A DNA stretch of 64,000 bases, taken from assembly GCA_900163555.1 (NCBI GenBank), contig FUHX01000033.1, positions 28,424-92,423 on the forward strand, read 5' to 3'. Below the pieces are notes generated by a model. It searched no databases and had not been told where the DNA came from. It saw only the letters and a list, made by a program, of their open reading frames with translations. Source of the stretch: Actinomycetales bacterium JB111 (lineage in GTDB: Bacteria; Actinomycetota; Actinomycetes; Actinomycetales; Actinomycetaceae). Made by a program: the position numbers and the translations under genes. Below, in pieces: positions 62,600 to 64,000 of the stretch; the stretch's first letter is position 1; each line of letters begins with the position of its first letter.

Positions 62600-63958
62600 T
62601 CACGCCGGGTGGGTACCGTCAGTCGGCGCCGTCGCCTCGTCATCGCTGGGCGCTACGGGATCCCTCGCCCCGCCGACGGCGCGGTCGAGCCTTGAGAGAT
62701 ACCCGCTGTCCGAGGAGTGCACCTGACCGGTCGGGGTCCGCACGGTGAGCGTGGTCCCGTCCCTCGCGTGCTCCCACCCGGCCGCCTCCTTCGCGAGGTT
62801 GCAGGAGCGGCACAGCCCCGAGGAGTTCACGACGCTCGTCGCCCCGCCGTCGGCGTGCCGCTTCACGTGGTCGGAGTCGACGATGGGCTGCCCGCAGTAC
62901 GGGGTGGCGCACACGTCGTCGCGCACGAGCACGAGGTTGCGCAGGCGCGGGCTGAGCACCCGGGACCGGGAGTCCGTCTTGGTGACGGATCCCGTCTCCG
63001 GGTGGATCCACAGTCGCCGCAGCTCGACGTCCGCGGCCTGCTCCGGGGTGAGCATCCTGCGTGCGAGCGAGGCGGGAATCGGTCCGTGCCCGGGGATCCT
63101 CCCGGGCTCGTCGCCACCGAGGAACGTCTCGTCGGTCATCACCAGCGTGAGGTCGACGCCCCGTCTCGCCGCAGCGGAAGCCGCCCCGTCACCCGCTCCG
63201 CCCCCGTCGACCCACGCCACGAGCGTGTCGGCCTCGACCTGGTTCAGCGTCCGCCCGCCCGCTCGCCCGGACCCGACCTCCCGGGCGGCAGCCTCCCTCA
63301 GCCGCGCGCGCATCCGCGACGCCTCGGGGATCGGCAGCAGCGCGGTCAGGTGTGCCATGCCAACCGGCCCGGGCCGGAGCCACACGCCGCGCTCCTCGGC
63401 GTTGCGCGCCGTGAGCTCGGCGGCCCCCGACTCGTCCAGCCGCTGCGCGTGGTGCCGCGCGAGCGTGCCGGCCTGGCCGTCGCCGAGCGACGGAAGCTCC
63501 TCCGCGATCAGCGCGTCCACCTCGCGCCGCTTGTCGGGCTCAAGGAAGGCCGTCTCCTTCTCGACCACGGACGCCTTCCACTCCCCGACCGTCCCGTCTT
63601 CCATCTGCCGAAGCGTCCGCGGCAGGTCCGTCACAAGAGCCCGAGCAAGCGCGACATGCCGGGCGGCCCGCGACGGCGACTCCCGCCGCGCGAGCCCGAT
63701 CTCGTGCGCGACCCCCCGCCCGCGCGCGGCCTCCGGCACGCCCCGTTCCCGCTCGGCCTCCGTGCGCAGGCGCTCGAACGTCGCCGTCGCCCGCGCCTGC
63801 ACGGCACCGAGCGCCGCCTTCAGGCTCTCGGCGCGGGACACGATCGCGATGGCCTCGGCCTCGCTCGTCGCGTCGACCACGCGCAGGTCGCGGACGGCGT
63901 CCTCGAGCGCGGCGGCATCGCTCACCAGCCGCCCCGCGCCCACCGCCGTCCCACTCAT
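62600..63958 (-). CDS. DUF222 / HNH endonuclease domain protein
   Basis: A 452-residue protein of a family expanded in actinobacteria: an N-terminal helical DUF222 region (EAIAIVSRAESLKAALGAVQ, then MEDGTVGEWKASVV) and a C-terminal HNH nuclease (VCATPYCGQPIVDSDHVKRH then SSGLCRSCNLAKEAAGWE) with the zinc-type cysteine pairs. The ATG at 63958 has a TAGGTT box 7 nt upstream, and the gene is complete in the window. These proteins are often multi-copy and their role is unknown; they are sometimes confused with mobile-element nucleases. An acidic polar tail ends the protein. Confidence 0.9.
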   Translation of the reverse strand: MSGTAVGAGRLVSDAAALEDAVRDLRVVDATSEAEAIAIVSRAESLKAALGAVQARATATFERLRTEAERERGVPEAARGRGVAHEIGLARRESPSRAARHVALARALVTDLPRTLRQMEDGTVGEWKASVVEKETAFLEPDKRREVDALIAEELPSLGDGQAGTLARHHAQRLDESGAAELTARNAEERGVWLRPGPVGMAHLTALLPIPEASRMRARLREAAAREVGSGRAGGRTLNQVEADTLVAWVDGGGAGDGAASAAARRGVDLTLVMTDETFLGGDEPGRIPGHGPIPASLARRMLTPEQAADVELRRLWIHPETGSVTKTDSRSRVLSPRLRNLVLVRDDVCATPYCGQPIVDSDHVKRHADGGATSVVNSSGLCRSCNLAKEAAGWEHARDGTTLTVRTPTGQVHSSDSGYLSRLDRAVGGARDPVAPSDDEATAPTDGTHPA

Positions 63959-64000
63959 ACCCGTCAACCTACGAGCCCCCGCCGGCAACCGGGCCCCCAC

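Noticed and set aside
62600..63958. HNH protein as a group II intron or homing element
   Set aside because: The DUF222 N-terminal region, the complete frame and the lack of intron or intein boundaries fit the standalone actinobacterial family.
1..64000. tRNA, rRNA or riboswitch genes
   Set aside because: I looked through the intergenic gaps and saw no cloverleaf-like, rRNA-like or recognised riboswitch core sequence; nothing was supportable by eye.

Overview
The window is a very GC-rich chromosomal segment of an actinobacterium. I place it in the Micrococcales or a near relative, without a species call. The evidence is the codon usage, the long chains of 4-base start/stop overlaps, the 32-residue bS22-type ribosomal protein beside a small helix-turn-helix gene, and the grouping of cytochrome c maturation, menaquinone and complex I genes. 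Much of the gene order matches Mycobacterium tuberculosis blocks known from the literature (Rv0525-Rv0529, the scattered Rv0534c-Rv0562 men genes, and radA-disA-membrane protein-mutY).

Layout. 1-3900: the 3' part of a type I restriction R subunit cut by the window edge, then an unrecognised gene; this looks like an accessory edge. 3921-21620 (minus strand): a complete nuoA-N operon for proton-pumping NADH:menaquinone oxidoreductase, ending in a polyprenyl diphosphate synthase that supplies the quinone side chain. 21621-22043: a repeat-rich spacer. 22044-25567 (minus): menJ, menG and menF. 25681-31604: an inserted accessory cassette (ABC importer of the nitrate/sulfonate/taurine class, uronate-dehydrogenase-like SDR, FAD oxidoreductase) with a divergent LysR regulator. 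31722-38588: menD and menC (minus), divergent menB, then menE and menA. 38621-39725: two small membrane proteins. 40021-45453 (minus): ccsB, resB, ccdA, a TlpA-like thioredoxin and a histidine phosphatase, the system II cytochrome c maturation set. 45488-47496: MarR/YceI divergent pair, glutaredoxin-like protein, bS22 and a small HTH protein. 47650-52098: AcuC-like deacetylase, Ktr-type potassium uptake pair and an aldo/keto reductase. 52164-58910: acyl-CoA-dehydrogenase-like protein, radA, disA, a membrane protein, mutY, a small membrane protein and an ArgA-type acetyltransferase. 58955-64000: DUF1023 hydrolase, LppA-like protein, SMP-30/gluconolactonase-like protein, a WXG100-like protein and a DUF222/HNH protein.

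Functionally, most of the window builds one aerobic respiratory chain. Chorismate goes through MenF, MenD, MenC, MenE, MenB, MenA, MenG and MenJ to a partly saturated menaquinone. MenH is not seen here. The prenyl synthase makes the tail, Nuo reduces the quinone, and the Ccs proteins mature c-type cytochromes. DisA (c-di-AMP) lies close to Ktr potassium transport, a known c-di-AMP target class.

Two sequence-wide habits stand out. Within operons, start codons overlap the previous stop as GTGA or ATGA. At operon heads, at least thirteen genes have an NANNNT -10 box exactly 6 nt before the start codon, which is the signature of leaderless transcripts. I saw no tRNA, rRNA, CRISPR array, integrase or insertion sequence.
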